Below the pieces are notes generated by a model that was given only the letters and a program-made list of their open reading frames with translations, searched no databases and had not been told where the DNA came from. DNA of 64,000 nucleotides from Aureimonas sp. AU20 (GTDB lineage: Bacteria; Pseudomonadota; Alphaproteobacteria; Rhizobiales; Rhizobiaceae). This document shows positions 9,201 through 15,225 of this stretch, in pieces (position 1 is the first letter of the stretch; each line of letters starts with the position of its first letter). The DNA lies in assembly GCF_001442755.1 (NCBI RefSeq), contig NZ_CP006371.1, forward strand, positions 1 through 64,000, read 5' to 3'. Both the position numbers and the translations under genes were made by a program.

Positions 9201-10136
9201 CTGGAGACCGTGCGTGCCATCGATACGAGCTACCGTCAGGAGCGAGAAGATCGCTCGGTGCTGCGAGACTACGAGCGGATGGTTGCGGACCAGCTCAAAC
9301 GGCACGAACGCGTTCCTGAGCCCGTTTTGGAGCCTTCCGTGCCGGTCGCGCCCCGACGCGACTTCCTTCCCGCCGTGACGTCATGGTTGCTCAGCGTCGA
9401 TCAAGCCGTCGCGCAGGCCGTGGCGCGTGATTCAGACGTTCTTTACTTCGAGACGCTTGTACGCAAAACGGCTCTCCATGTTTGGCGCGACGTTGAAAGC
9501 GCATGGGCTCAGGCCAAAGCGGAAATTGTTGCCTCTCCGAACAACGTGATGGTGACCATCAATCGGATCGAACGGGAGCCGCAGAGCTTTGGTGAGCTGC
9601 TGGGAGGTCGGACCTGGCTGCTTCGCCCCGATGCCGAGCGTCAAGCGGCGATCGAGCATGTGCCTCGCCTTGGGTCCATCGTTTACGAATACGCTGGGTC
9701 GCTTGCCAGAATGGAACCGATAGTGCGCGAGCGGGAAATCGCGTGGCGCCACGCCATGCGGCAGCCGCTTCCGGCCCTGTCGCGCGAAGCTCGCTCCCTT
9801 CTGGACGACCTCAATCAAGCCCATTCGATGCGGACCTCCGGCAAGCGGGAGCAGTCCCAGGAATTGTCTTTGAAGGCGCTTGAGAACAAGCCGGCGTGGG
9901 AGGAGCTACAAAGCTGGAGCCGCGACCTCTCCAGCCGCCTTACCATGCCCGACGCCATCCATCGGATACCCGGCCTGTCGCGCGAGGATCAAGCCACGGT
10001 CCAGCACACCATCGAGGCTGTGAGCGTCGCCGAACGTCAGGCCGATGCCGCGCAGAAGCATGAGCGTTCGCGCGTGTGGCAGATCGAACAGGAGCGCATC
10101 TATGGACATGAACGCGGGCACCAGTGGGAGTGGTAG
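6255..10136 (+). CDS. traA: TraA-type conjugative relaxase with helicase domain
   Basis: This 1293-residue MOBQ relaxase-helicase resembles the TraA of Ti and rhizobial plasmids. The N-terminal MobA/MobL domain has the catalytic Tyr at residue 25 (AAAAYRHS) and the metal-binding His motif EHNPHVHIL near residues 156-164. A RecD/TraI-like helicase follows, with Walker A GIAGAGKST at about 420, Walker B VFVIDEAGM near 490, and late motifs TTIHKSQGATHDR and YVALSRHREE near 712-752. The last 450 residues are helical and less conserved. Translation appears to start at TTG 6255, since MAIYSFRQS is the expected N-terminus. It would nick the adjacent oriT-like site and unwind the transferred strand. 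No coupling protein or mating-pair genes are in the window. Confidence 0.95.
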   Translation: MAIYSFRQSAISGGYGQSAVAAAAYRHSVRMERERGNQIEDYSHKKGTIHSEIVLPPNAPGWLLSALHVRTYDPDSAANRVEGPAAAVASEALWNAVETGEKRRDAHYATELVLALPVELTREQNIELVRAFIEQNYSAKGRVADWAYHLPEGREHNPHVHILSTVRPLTEQGFGPKATIAYNEDGEPRKTARGDVVYEKWSGTKPELYAMRASWAEEVNHALSIAGYDITVDHRSFMERGIHEIEPTLHRGKTHHMREITPEHEVPKFDQEDRAANFQAFCQNPSLVLEHITREQSTFDTRDIAKVLHRYAGRGNDIQGLMQQVGMLPELVTVQAQIHDPESDRIVQRERFTTTAVLEREALLQERIHSRHHDHSFAVAPEVREAAYLRSEEAQGFSYSPEQRAAIERLTRDEGVGVMVGIAGAGKSTVMRAVNEIYHSEETRVWGAALAGKAADNLQQSSGIASRTLASWESSWSRGFDHLNKGDVFVIDEAGMVASAQMLRVMERLDEFGAKVLLVGDARQLQPIEAGAAFRSIAHEVGYVELTEVRRQERDDHAQASVLFGAGQTRSALSIYHGNDAFQFHETASSAYQSAIEGWKHDWTAGADVVMLAHTNRDVLALNALAREAIRLDGGLSDGERFVTARGVREFAVGDRVLFLENDRHLGVRNGTIGVVEEIVEGRLGVSVPDRLEPVTVSREGYNNIDHGYATTIHKSQGATHDRVHVVASGMMDAQLSYVALSRHREEVTMHVPLDAFTHPSRSELATPDYALNRLAMDRLKDTSLDYAPTLDYTQARQALDERRAYEQSLAGRFDAFLEQRGLPHPSDVLQSVREFANQFFEQRRAIPAHEQIRVPTERAIPERDPSHQFEPGEDLRHALNRLEHVQSHSAAMNHEGLARRSAFFTAENELTRSVTAEPLRAYAETVAAIVPPSLVVSIGPHLPDAQDEPRLAHLSPPVLDALQANWRDVHAVSRGTWELGLLETVRAIDTSYRQEREDRSVLRDYERMVADQLKRHERVPEPVLEPSVPVAPRRDFLPAVTSWLLSVDQAVAQAVARDSDVLYFETLVRKTALHVWRDVESAWAQAKAEIVASPNNVMVTINRIEREPQSFGELLGGRTWLLRPDAERQAAIEHVPRLGSIVYEYAGSLARMEPIVREREIAWRHAMRQPLPALSREARSLLDDLNQAHSMRTSGKREQSQELSLKALENKPAWEELQSWSRDLSSRLTMPDAIHRIPGLSREDQATVQHTIEAVSVAERQADAAQKHERSRVWQIEQERIYGHERGHQWEW

Positions 10137-10189
10137 GCCGCAACGATCGCACCCTTTGCCCTCGCGACCTGAAGCTTCGATGGATCTTT

Positions 10190-10256
10190 ATGGCGTAGGA
10201 TGCTCTCCACCGGAGATGCACCACAGGCTTAAACCGTAACGTTTTGGCGCGGCTGG
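10190..10256. repeat. Copy 1 of higA-tail direct repeat
   Basis: These 67 bp match 11582-11648, with the first 29 bases identical and the last 17 nearly so. The second copy is the 3' end and downstream flank of higA. This copy sits after the AbiEii-like gene with no higA body attached, so it looks like a leftover from an insertion or duplication. Confidence 0.8.
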
Positions 10257-10285
10257 TTCCAGCGACGGCTGGCGACCTCCGACCA

Positions 10286-11050
10286 TCAAGGGCAACGCCT
10301 GGCATCGGTGCCGGCCTCGATCCGAAGCCCAATCCGGGCTTCGAGGTGCTCGAAGTTCAGGGGTGCGCCATACTCGACGAAATCCATGGCCGGTGATGCC
10401 GAAGCCAGCTCCAGCATGCTGCGCCGGAGGTCGTCGGGACTGGGAGCGAACCTCCGCTGCGAGAGTTCCCGGACCTCTTCCATGATCCGGTCGGTGTCGT
10501 ACTCCAAAGCCTCGAGAACGGCATCGAACCGCTCGGCGCCGACGACGCCCGCCAGGTTGGACGGTCGGACAAGGCCGGCACCGAGGCACGCATGGATGTC
10601 GTAGATGTCCCGACCTTTCACGGCGGCGGGACTGGTTGCCCGGTAGACCAGTTTCTTGGTCACGACCTCTTCCGGATGCTCCAGGCAGAGATCGACTCCT
10701 TGGACGCGCACAGGAATGCCCGGATGCGGGGTCAGTGGCGCGGCGGCGAGCAGGTCGATCTCGCCGATGTCGTCCCACACGAGCTTCACGAAGTTGCCGG
10801 GATACTGGACGTCGCTGGTCAGGCTGCGCGGCAGCCCGCTCGCCATCAACCTGTGCAGATGCCCGGCGCGGGGTGCCGGATCACCGACAAAGAGGTCGAG
10901 GTCGAAGGACAGGCGATGGTCGACGAAGAACGTCAGCGATGTTCCGCCGCCGACGCGGAGCGTCGCGTTCTCCTTCACCCGGTAATGGTCGAGAATGGCC
11001 TCGGCGTCAGGAAGAAGTGCCGGCCATCTTTCTGACATTTCGGTTTCCAT
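10286..11050 (-). CDS. AbiEii-like nucleotidyltransferase (toxin-type)
   Basis: This 254-residue protein has the nucleotidyltransferase signature RVGGGTSLTFF followed by LSFDLDLFV near residues 33-56. These are the GGG-S loop and the two metal-binding Asp residues of the AbiEii/AbiGii family (PF08843-like). Later family positions include GEIDLLAA and KGRDIYDIHACL. Such proteins are toxins of type IV toxin-antitoxin or abortive-infection systems that modify RNA or proteins. The start is ATG 11050 or ATG 11038; an open extension to 11239 reads as low-complexity shadow. The 5' end overlaps the upstream gene by about 44 bp. A canonical AbiEi antitoxin was not seen. Confidence 0.78.
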   Translation of the reverse strand: METEMSERWPALLPDAEAILDHYRVKENATLRVGGGTSLTFFVDHRLSFDLDLFVGDPAPRAGHLHRLMASGLPRSLTSDVQYPGNFVKLVWDDIGEIDLLAAAPLTPHPGIPVRVQGVDLCLEHPEEVVTKKLVYRATSPAAVKGRDIYDIHACLGAGLVRPSNLAGVVGAERFDAVLEALEYDTDRIMEEVRELSQRRFAPSPDDLRRSMLELASASPAMDFVEYGAPLNFEHLEARIGLRIEAGTDARRCP

Positions 11051-11372
11051 GTCGGCTGGCCCTATCCCGGATCGCGGCGACGTTGTCGCCGCTTCGCGCG
11101 CCCACACTGTCCGCGACCCCGGCAAGGGACCGATAGCCCATAGCCGACCGCCTGATCGCCGAGAAAAGAAGGGAGGGATCGGCTCCCTCGAGGAGCTTGC
11201 GAACGATGAAACGGTCGTGATCGCTACCGATTTCGCCAACGATCACAGCATAGACCGTTGCCAGCGTCGAAGAGCGACGTCCATAGGGCGTCCAAGCGTT
11301 CACGATCAGCGAGCGCCAAGCTTGGGGAACGTCGGCTTCCTCGATACTGCTCATTTTGGAGATCGCGACCAT
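11007..11372 (-). CDS. Unknown gene overlapping the AbiEii-like gene
   Basis: This is a 121-residue open frame starting at ATG 11372 with GGGGAT upstream. It ends 44 bp inside the nucleotidyltransferase gene. The sequence reads as a globular helical protein, with stretches AWRSLIVNAWTPYGRR, RFIVRKLLEGADPS and LLFSAIRRSAMGYRSLAGVA. Its position directly before a toxin-type nucleotidyltransferase suggests an antitoxin or partner. It does not look like the winged-helix AbiEi family, and I cannot name it. Confidence 0.45.
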   Translation of the reverse strand: MVAISKMSSIEEADVPQAWRSLIVNAWTPYGRRSSTLATVYAVIVGEIGSDHDRFIVRKLLEGADPSLLFSAIRRSAMGYRSLAGVADSVGARSGDNVAAIRDRASRHGNRNVRKMAGTSS

Positions 11373-11581
11373 CAAATCCCCATATCACGACACGGCAACT
11401 GGTCAAAAGGCTCCCGCTTCCCCTCTCGCTTGAGACCCATTGTCTCGTAACATCGATCAGTGAGTTCCATCTGGTGGCAACTGCTACATAATAGCGAATG
11501 GAATGCTGCCCGACGCGGTCGCCATGCCAAACGAGCATGCCTAGCCAAGGCGATTTCTAGGCTCGTCAGATCCCGGCCAAG

Positions 11582-11648
11582 ATGGCGTAGGATGCTCTCC
11601 ACCGGAGATGGAGAGCCGGCTCAAGCCGCCACGTTTTGGCGCGGCTGG
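11582..11648. repeat. Copy 2 of higA-tail direct repeat
   Basis: This copy contains the last codons and stop of higA (minus strand, 11621) plus about 39 bp beyond it. It is the probable parent of the fragment at 10190-10256. Confidence 0.8.
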
Positions 11649-11926
11649 ATCTTCAGCAGCGCTTCGCGCTTTGCCTCGCCTTCCGTTCTAAGCTCGAACG
11701 TCGCTTGTAGGCTCGTCCAGAACTCGGCAGACGTTCCGAAATAGCGAGCAAGCCTGAGGGCGGTGTCGGTCGTGACAGGGGTTTCCTCACGCGCCAGACG
11801 TTCGATCCGCGTGCGTGGAACGTCGATCGCCTTGGCGAGAGCATAAGGCGTCAGATCGAGCGGGATCAGGAACTCCTCCCGCAGAATTTCGCCGGGATGG
11901 ATCGGCGGCAGCATGTTCGCGAGCAT
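11621..11926 (-). CDS. higA: HigA-family antitoxin
   Basis: This 101-residue XRE-type antitoxin of the HigA/VapI family has the hallmark start PPIHPGEILREEFL and an HTH in PYALAKAIDVPRTRIERLA. The family C-terminal block RLARYFGTSAEFWTSLQ follows. I prefer ATG 11926, which has GAGG 6 bp upstream overlapping the higB stop region, over the in-frame TTG at 11938. It would neutralise the adjacent HigB toxin and repress the operon. The 3' end is duplicated at 10190. Confidence 0.92.
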   Translation of the reverse strand: MLANMLPPIHPGEILREEFLIPLDLTPYALAKAIDVPRTRIERLAREETPVTTDTALRLARYFGTSAEFWTSLQATFELRTEGEAKREALLKIQPRQNVAA

Positions 11927-11934
11927 AGCAATCC

Positions 11935-12216
11935 TCAATAATAATCCACGATTTCCACGTCTTCAGGTCCGGCATCCGTCCAGTGGAAGCAGATGCGCCA
12001 CTGATCGTTGATCCGTATGGAATGCTGGCCCTCGCGGTCTCCATGGAGCGCTTCCAGCCGGTTGCCCGGCGGGGCGCGCAGATCCTCGAGAGCAGCGGCA
12101 GCGTTCAGCATGGCAAGCTTGCGCTGGGAAGCCCTGAGGAGATCGCCTGGGAAACCCTTCGGTGACTCTCCCGAAGCGACCGCCTCCGTATGCTTGCCTC
12201 GATAGGCTCGGATCAC
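11935..12216 (-). CDS. higB: HigB/RelE-type toxin
   Basis: This 93-residue RelE/HigB-fold mRNA interferase starts at GTG 12216. It has the family features KLAMLNAAAALEDLRAPPGNR, then the core strand SIRINDQWRICFHW, and the C-terminal VEIVDYY. It lies 8 bp upstream of the antitoxin start, giving the toxin-first order usual for higBA. An inverted repeat 18 bp upstream of the start is a likely operator. The conserved basic and aromatic residues are present, so it should be active. Confidence 0.92.
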   Translation of the reverse strand: MIRAYRGKHTEAVASGESPKGFPGDLLRASQRKLAMLNAAAALEDLRAPPGNRLEALHGDREGQHSIRINDQWRICFHWTDAGPEDVEIVDYY

Positions 12217-12233
12217 GCCACGCCCTCAGCATG

Positions 12234-12250
12234 GTATCACCATATGATAC
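12234..12250. promoter_or_regulatory. Inverted repeat upstream of higBA
   Basis: GTATCA-CCATA-TGATAC is a perfect 6-bp palindrome with a 5-bp centre, placed 18-34 bp before the higB start. This is where HigA or the HigBA complex would be expected to bind. Binding is inferred. Confidence 0.6.
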
Positions 12251-12453
12251 GTTCATCGTTGAAGGCAAGTCGGAGGATGATGGAAAAGCTGTTGGATTGT
12301 CTCAACAGGGTGGTCGCCTCAGTGGAGGTGTCACAAAGCGCGTTGAAGATCGGATGGAGACGTTTGAGGTGTCACATCCAGGCGCCGCTCCGGGGTGCAC
12401 CCTTGAGTTCATCAGCTTCAGCAGGTTGGTGCGCTTGCGCCAACACCTCGATG

Positions 12454-13002
12454 TTAGGGGGTCTCAGGCTCAGCTTCGAGAACCGCCGCAGTCTGGTAGC
12501 CGGTTTCCAGCAATGTCGCATCGATCAACGCGCACACCATCTTGTAGTTGAGGGAGACGGCAAGGTCACGAGCTTGCAGGAGATGGTCGATCAGCGCCAT
12601 CTCCTGTTCCTTCCGTTCGCTCTCCAACGGGTGTGATAACGGTGGGTCGATATCCACCAGGTACCCGGAAATATGGGTCAGATCGCCATTCGCCGTTCGA
12701 AAGCAGCGTCCAATGGAGCGAACCCAACGCGTTCCATGCAAGCGGCTCATAAGCCGATACTCAGCCGTGAGCGAATTGCCCTCCGCTATTACCGTAGCGA
12801 CGATCCGGGCGAGCTGTTCTCGATCGTCGGGATGAATGGCAGCAATGAAGCGCTCTGGTTTGACACCGTGGCGTCCAGTCTCAGGCGGGACGTTGATATA
12901 TTCGCAGACCTGATCACAGGCGGTGACGAGATTGGTGCTGACCTGCCAGTTCCATATGCCGACCAGATTGCGAACGATCTGATTGTCCTCTGAGTCATTC
13001 AT
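12454..13002 (-). CDS. PAS-domain protein, divergent from an XRE regulator (module copy 1)
   Basis: This 182-residue cytosolic protein has a PAS_3-like domain at about residues 12-115 (IWNWQVSTNLVTACDQVC, IHPDDREQL, GRCFRTANGDLTHISGYLVDI). A helical tail carries ALIDATLLETGYQTA. No output domain is attached. It is closely related to the protein at 30754-31299, including the unusual tail. In both places it is divergent from an XRE regulator whose two copies are also related. It may sense a small ligand or redox state and act through that regulator; this is inferred from context. Confidence 0.85.
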   Translation of the reverse strand: MNDSEDNQIVRNLVGIWNWQVSTNLVTACDQVCEYINVPPETGRHGVKPERFIAAIHPDDREQLARIVATVIAEGNSLTAEYRLMSRLHGTRWVRSIGRCFRTANGDLTHISGYLVDIDPPLSHPLESERKEQEMALIDHLLQARDLAVSLNYKMVCALIDATLLETGYQTAAVLEAEPETP

Positions 13003-13173
13003 CGTTTCGACAACCCACGAGTATATCGCGCATCATGGACTTTCTTTAGACCTCATAGAGTCCTAGGAACCTCTTGGCGCAATGTCCACCGCATGGTGAG
13101 GCATCGAAATAATCTCTGGTTGCAAGACACAACCTAGACCCACGGATCGCTGTGGGCGTGGAAGGAAACGACA

Positions 13174-13536
13174 ATGACCAGCGACCCCTTTGATCGGCAT
13201 TTGGGCAAGCGCATTGAGGCACTTCGACGGGCTCAGAAAAAGTCCGTTCAATCTCTCGCAAGCGAACTTGGCATCACGCATCAGCAGGTTCGCAAGTATG
13301 AGAATGGCCAGAACCGGGTCAGCGCCAGCACGCTCTATCGCCTGGCGAGGACGCTGAATGTGACGCCCAGCGTGTTTTTCCAAGGAATGGAGCACGTGGA
13401 CGCCAGACGCGCCCTTGGCCCGTTCCCTCGCATGGAACCAGCCTACGAAGAGCTGCTCGAACGCGTCAAGGACATGCAGGTGCGAGAGGCGTTACGCCAC
13501 CTGTTCGCTGGGGTGGCAAAGCTCGACCAGCCCTAG
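13174..13536 (+). CDS. XRE-family transcriptional regulator (module copy 1)
   Basis: This 120-residue protein has an N-terminal HTH_3 domain: LGKRIEALRRAQKKSVQSL, then LGITHQQVRKYENGQNRVSA and STLYRLARTLNVTPSVFF. The C-terminal 45 residues are helical and end in VREALRHLFAGVAKL. ATG 13174 has AAGGAA upstream. The gene is divergent from the PAS gene, 171 bp apart, and is followed by a terminator. It resembles the regulator at 31473 throughout, including RHLF near the end, where it may form a sensing or dimerisation surface. Confidence 0.9.
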   Translation: MTSDPFDRHLGKRIEALRRAQKKSVQSLASELGITHQQVRKYENGQNRVSASTLYRLARTLNVTPSVFFQGMEHVDARRALGPFPRMEPAYEELLERVKDMQVREALRHLFAGVAKLDQP

Positions 13537-13546
13537 CAGCGGATAG

Positions 13547-13577
13547 ATCCCCTGAACGCCTTCGCCGGGGATTTTTT
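13547..13577 (+). terminator. Rho-independent terminator after the XRE gene
   Basis: The arms ATCCCC and GGGGAT (13547-13552 and 13567-13572) enclose a 14-base loop and are followed by a run of T to 13577. It lies 10 bp after the XRE stop. Confidence 0.75.
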
Positions 13578-13626
13578 CCAAGAGTATCGCTTGCGATTTG
13601 TTGGACAGCGTTTAGATCGCTGCGGC

Positions 13627-13827
13627 ATGAAGCCGTCATCTGACATTCAGGCCATTCGAGAGCGGTTGATCGCCCGCGAGGTGGCCACCCCCAATCGTCT
13701 CGTTAAATGCGACGTGTGTCTGGAGCCGGCAGAGGTCGCGGCAGGGCTTTGGATCTCGGGAGAGTTCGACGCGACCGTCTGTGCGCTGTGCCTTGCTACT
13801 GCCTTACGGAAAACCGAAAGTCTCTGA
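13627..13827 (+). CDS. Small double-CxxC protein
   Basis: This 66-residue product has CDVC near residue 28 and CALC near residue 54, spaced like a small zinc ribbon, with a hydrophobic strand GLWISG between. The frame is open from 13591. I chose ATG 13627 because the earlier start would add residues unlike a protein core, although no good ribosome site precedes either. It ends 5 bp from the stop of the convergent NUDIX gene. The function is unknown. Confidence 0.5.
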   Translation: MKPSSDIQAIRERLIAREVATPNRLVKCDVCLEPAEVAAGLWISGEFDATVCALCLATALRKTESL

Positions 13828-13832
13828 CAATT

Positions 13833-14297
13833 CTAAAAACGCAGGTCCGAGCCACGACCAATGAAGGTGCAAGCCTTTTCGTTGTTCGGCAGCCGCACGA
13901 TCAGCGTGCTCAACTCTGGTTCTTGAACATGGTCCGCTGCATCCAAGAGAGATAGCCAGGAAGTTTGACGTTCTTCCATTTCCTTCCATCGCTTCTTTTG
14001 ACGCTTCACACGCATCAAAAAGACGGCGACCTCGGTGTAAGTGAATCTGCCTTCACCACGACGCCAGAAGTGGTAGCGACCGAGGGGCTTGTCCCAAACC
14101 TTTCCGAGCAGGCCCGCCTCCTCTTTCGCCTCGATTTTGGCTGCTTCCAAGTCGCTTATTCCAACCATGAGACCACCTTTCGGGATGATCCATCGCCCAG
14201 TTTCACGGGAGGTGACGAGGCAGATCTCAACCATGCCAAACTCTCCAACGCGGACGGGAAGCGCCGCGATCTGACGAGGCAGTTTGAGCTTGCTCAT
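13833..14297 (-). CDS. NUDIX hydrolase, diphosphoinositol-polyphosphate type
   Basis: This 154-residue single-domain NUDIX protein has RWIIPKGGLMVG then EAAKIEAKEEAGLLG, the PKGG form seen in diphosphoinositol-polyphosphate and diadenosine-polyphosphate hydrolases. Two NUDIX box positions differ from consensus: Ile replaces the first Glu (G-x5-E), and the Arg of REUxEE is also Ile. The metal-binding EAKEE is kept. The C-terminal half has FWRRGEGRFTYTEVAVFLM. It may have altered activity. It is convergent with the double-CxxC gene. Confidence 0.85.
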   Translation of the reverse strand: MSKLKLPRQIAALPVRVGEFGMVEICLVTSRETGRWIIPKGGLMVGISDLEAAKIEAKEEAGLLGKVWDKPLGRYHFWRRGEGRFTYTEVAVFLMRVKRQKKRWKEMEERQTSWLSLLDAADHVQEPELSTLIVRLPNNEKACTFIGRGSDLRF

Positions 14298-14545
14298 TCA
14301 GGATCCAACCGGTGCTGATCCAGACGGTTTCACATGGTTCCGTTAGCTTATCAATTGGCCCAGGGATGACCCATGCGTCTCCCGTATGTCGCCCGTGCAA
14401 GCCACCGATAGCGAAAAGACGCAGGGCTCCCCTTCGGTCTTTGCGCTACTGCCGGGCGTAGGCGAAGCGTAGGTTCCGAGCATCGAAAGAACACGAACAC
14501 GCCGGCCACCACCGATGAGAGGCCGGACAGACAAGGAAGCCTCCC

Positions 14546-14689
14546 ATGAACCTCGCTCGCTCCTTCAACGCTTGGCGCCAGTATCGCAGCACGGCCAACG
14601 AACTGAACCGCTTGTCGCAGCGCGAACTCTCCGACCTCGGCATCTCGCGCTCCGAGATCCCGGCTCTCGCTCGCCAGTCGGTGCGCTAA
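14546..14689 (+). CDS. DUF1127 small protein
   Basis: This 47-residue protein falls below common gene-finder cutoffs. It has the DUF1127 (YjiS-like) pattern: a basic helix FNAWRQYRSTANEL, then LNRLSQRELSDLGISRSEI, ending ALARQSVR. AAGGAAG lies 6 bp before the ATG. Members in Alphaproteobacteria are RNA-interacting or stress-linked regulators of phosphate and carbon metabolism. A terminator follows at 14776. The opposite-strand open frames here are shadows. Confidence 0.92.
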   Translation: MNLARSFNAWRQYRSTANELNRLSQRELSDLGISRSEIPALARQSVR

Positions 14690-14775
14690 CCCATTCCCCA
14701 TCCGTCCAGGCCGGTCCTCCCCCGGCCTGCGGCGACCCGGCCAAGAGGTTTCTCCCACCCCTGGCCCTAAGCTGA

Positions 14776-14813
14776 CGCCCTTGCCGGTCCTCCCCCGGCA
14801 AGGGCGTTTTCGT
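14776..14813 (+). terminator. Strong rho-independent terminator after DUF1127
   Basis: A perfect 12-bp stem, CGCCCTTGCCGG and its complement, lies at 14776-14787 and 14795-14806 around a 7-base loop, followed by TTTTCGTTT. Confidence 0.9.
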
Positions 14814-15225
14814 TTGCGCACGCTCACTTAAAACACCTTTTGCTGCAGGTGTTTCAGGTTTGGAAGAACGCCAACGATTTGAACTCAACTGATGTCGAGG
14901 CGTTTATGTAAGGCTACTCAGGACGCAGTAGCGCACCAGGAGTTGGAACGACAAAGCCGCCCGCTTGGCTCCGGCTCCCGCAGCTTGTGCACAACGGGCA
15001 AACCGAAACGCTGCGAGGTGATCATGGGCCGTCCCCTACCAGTGGTGGTGGGCGCACGGGCAAGGACAGAGTAGGAGGCAGACTGTGGGTTCTGGGCGGT
15101 TTGCGGATCGTCTCGCTTCGAGGAAATCACCTGCGAGAAACCACAGTTCGCCAGTCCGCATGGTCTGACCATCAGCATTAAGCCGGCGCTGGGCGCCGTT
15201 CAGGATATCCTCTCCTGCTGTCTGA
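14814..15225. other. Gap between DUF1127 and the siderophore receptor
   Basis: Only short open frames are present, without ribosome sites or family patterns, and I see no repeat copy here. The stretch separates the DUF1127 terminator from the 3' end of the receptor gene. Confidence 0.5.

Noticed and set aside
14351..14827. 158-codon minus-strand frame over DUF1127
   Set aside because: DUF1127 on the plus strand has the family pattern, ribosome site and terminator.
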